Source: Gammaproteobacteria bacterium (lineage in GTDB: Bacteria > Pseudomonadota > Gammaproteobacteria > Steroidobacterales > Steroidobacteraceae). Taken from it: 51,006 nt of DNA. The DNA lies in contig JAQGOE010000219.1 of NCBI GenBank assembly GCA_028293725.1, positions 1 to 51,006 on the forward strand, written 5' to 3'. A program made the position numbers and the translations under genes. Of the stretch, positions 50,341 to 51,006 are shown one piece after another. The stretch's first letter is position 1. Every line of letters begins with the position of its first letter. Under the pieces are notes generated by a model. It worked only from the letters and a program-made list of their open reading frames with translations. It did not search any database and had not been told where the DNA came from.

Positions 50341-51006
50341 TCAGGCGGTGTCCAAAGGCAGGGCTCCCAACGAGACGTGTTCCCGCAGTAAAGCCTGGAA
50401 TTGCAGTCTCGGAATGGTTCGGGAGCCGAGGCTGGTCAGGTGCGCGGAGGGGAGCTGGCAGTCGATGACCGCGATGCTGTTGCGAAGACACACCGCGACC
50501 AGGTGGGCCAGGGCGACCTTCGAGGCATCCCGCTCGCGGCTGAACATCGACTCGCCGAAGAACACGCCACCCAGGCGGACCCCGTAGAGACCGCCGGCGA
50601 GTTTTCCGGCGCGCCAGGACTCGATGCTGTGAGCCTGCCCGAGGCGATGCAGACGCAGGTAGGCGTTGCGCATCTCCGATGTAATCCACGTTCCCGGAGC
50701 GTGAGGACGCGGTGCCGCGCAGGCGTCAATGATGGCGGCGAAGTCGCGATCGACCACGACCTCGAAGCCGCCATTGCGGATGGTTTTGGCGAGGCTGCGC
50801 GTGCAGTTGAATTCCTCGGGGAATAACACGGCGCGCGGATCCGGCGACCACCACAACACCGGTTGCCCCGGTGAATACCAAGGGAAAATGCCTCTCTGGT
50901 ACGCGGCTAACAGGCGCTGGGGCGATAAGTCGCCGCCGGCGGCAAGCAGCCCGGGTGGCTCGTCCAACGCCTGCTCGAGCGGCGGAAACCACTCCGGCGC
51001 GTCCTG
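50341..51006 (-). CDS. aat: Leucyl/phenylalanyl-tRNA-protein transferase (5' end outside window)
   Basis: Aat attaches Leu or Phe to proteins with N-terminal Arg or Lys, making N-degrons that ClpS-ClpA-ClpP then degrade, so it acts in the same pathway as its neighbours clpS and clpA. The frame is open to the window end; 222 codons are visible. It begins DAPEWFPPLEQALDEPPGLL, part of the conserved start, then GGDLSPQRLLAAYQRGIFPW, WWSPDPRAVLFPEEF, GGLYGVRLGGVFFGESMFSR and VIDCQLPSAHLTSLGSR. Only about 10-15 N-terminal residues are missing. No defect is seen in the visible part. Confidence 0.95.
   Translation of the reverse strand, partial: QDAPEWFPPLEQALDEPPGLLAAGGDLSPQRLLAAYQRGIFPWYSPGQPVLWWSPDPRAVLFPEEFNCTRSLAKTIRNGGFEVVVDRDFAAIIDACAAPRPHAPGTWITSEMRNAYLRLHRLGQAHSIESWRAGKLAGGLYGVRLGGVFFGESMFSRERDASKVALAHLVAVCLRNSIAVIDCQLPSAHLTSLGSRTIPRLQFQALLREHVSLGALPLDTA

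Overview
The window (51,006 bp, high GC) reads as a chromosomal core region of a gammaproteobacterium. Gene content and order (rnc-era-recO-pdxJ-acpS, lolC/lolE as separate genes, exbB-exbD-msbA-lpxK-ycaR-kdsB, yceD-rpmF-plsX-fabH, clpS-clpA, infA-aat, lexA-imuA-imuB-dnaE2, gspC-gspD-gspE-gspF) suggest the Xanthomonadales/Steroidobacterales/Nevskiales side of the class. That placement is inference from synteny and not from a tree. I saw no rRNA, tRNA, insertion sequence, prophage or CRISPR array.

Layout. (1) 1-7619, plus strand: the 3' end of rnc, then era and recO, then a compact six-gene run from pdxJ to a LOV/PAS-GGDEF protein in which every junction is a 4-bp start/stop overlap. (2) 7620-13510, minus strand: a CsiV-family exported protein, the repair coupling factor mfd, a class III nucleotide cyclase and a small exported protein. 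(3) 13656-24762, mainly plus: the Lol lipoprotein exporter, an opposed DUF2062 membrane protein, the ExbB/ExbD-MsbA-LpxK-YcaR-KdsB envelope/lipid A operon, two related exported proteins, and a low-molecular-weight phosphatase. (4) 24872-33117: rne (minus) and rluC (plus) diverge; then maf, yceD-rpmF-plsX-fabH. (5) 33240-40707: an Lpp/OprI-like lipoprotein, then an SOS mutagenesis cassette lexA-imuA-imuB-dnaE2 behind a textbook LexA box. (6) 40768-47130, minus: half a type II secretion cluster (gspC-D-E-F) and a small unknown gene. (7) 47335-51006: clpS-clpA, opposed by infA and aat (cut by the window end).

The least ordinary part is the imuA-imuB junction. Two short hairpin-forming DNA modules (A, around CCCCGCTGGGG; B, around GACCGCTCGGTC) occur as ordered arrays at three places within 1 kb, twice forward and once inverted. 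All three are read through in frame, so they add repeat-encoded peptide to ImuA and about 128 residues in front of the recognisable ImuB fold. Short tandem duplications at other gene edges (era/recO, mfd 3' end, lolD 3' end, rnc/era) suggest a genome that readily tolerates or generates such arrays. Other points worth attention are a LOV-like sensor lacking both the adduct cysteine and the conserved glutamine and joined to a degenerate GGDEF domain, a neighbouring protein pair in which one copy of a shared domain is split by a glycine zipper, a histidine-rich stretch in the RNase E tail, and a GspE without its zinc-binding cysteines.
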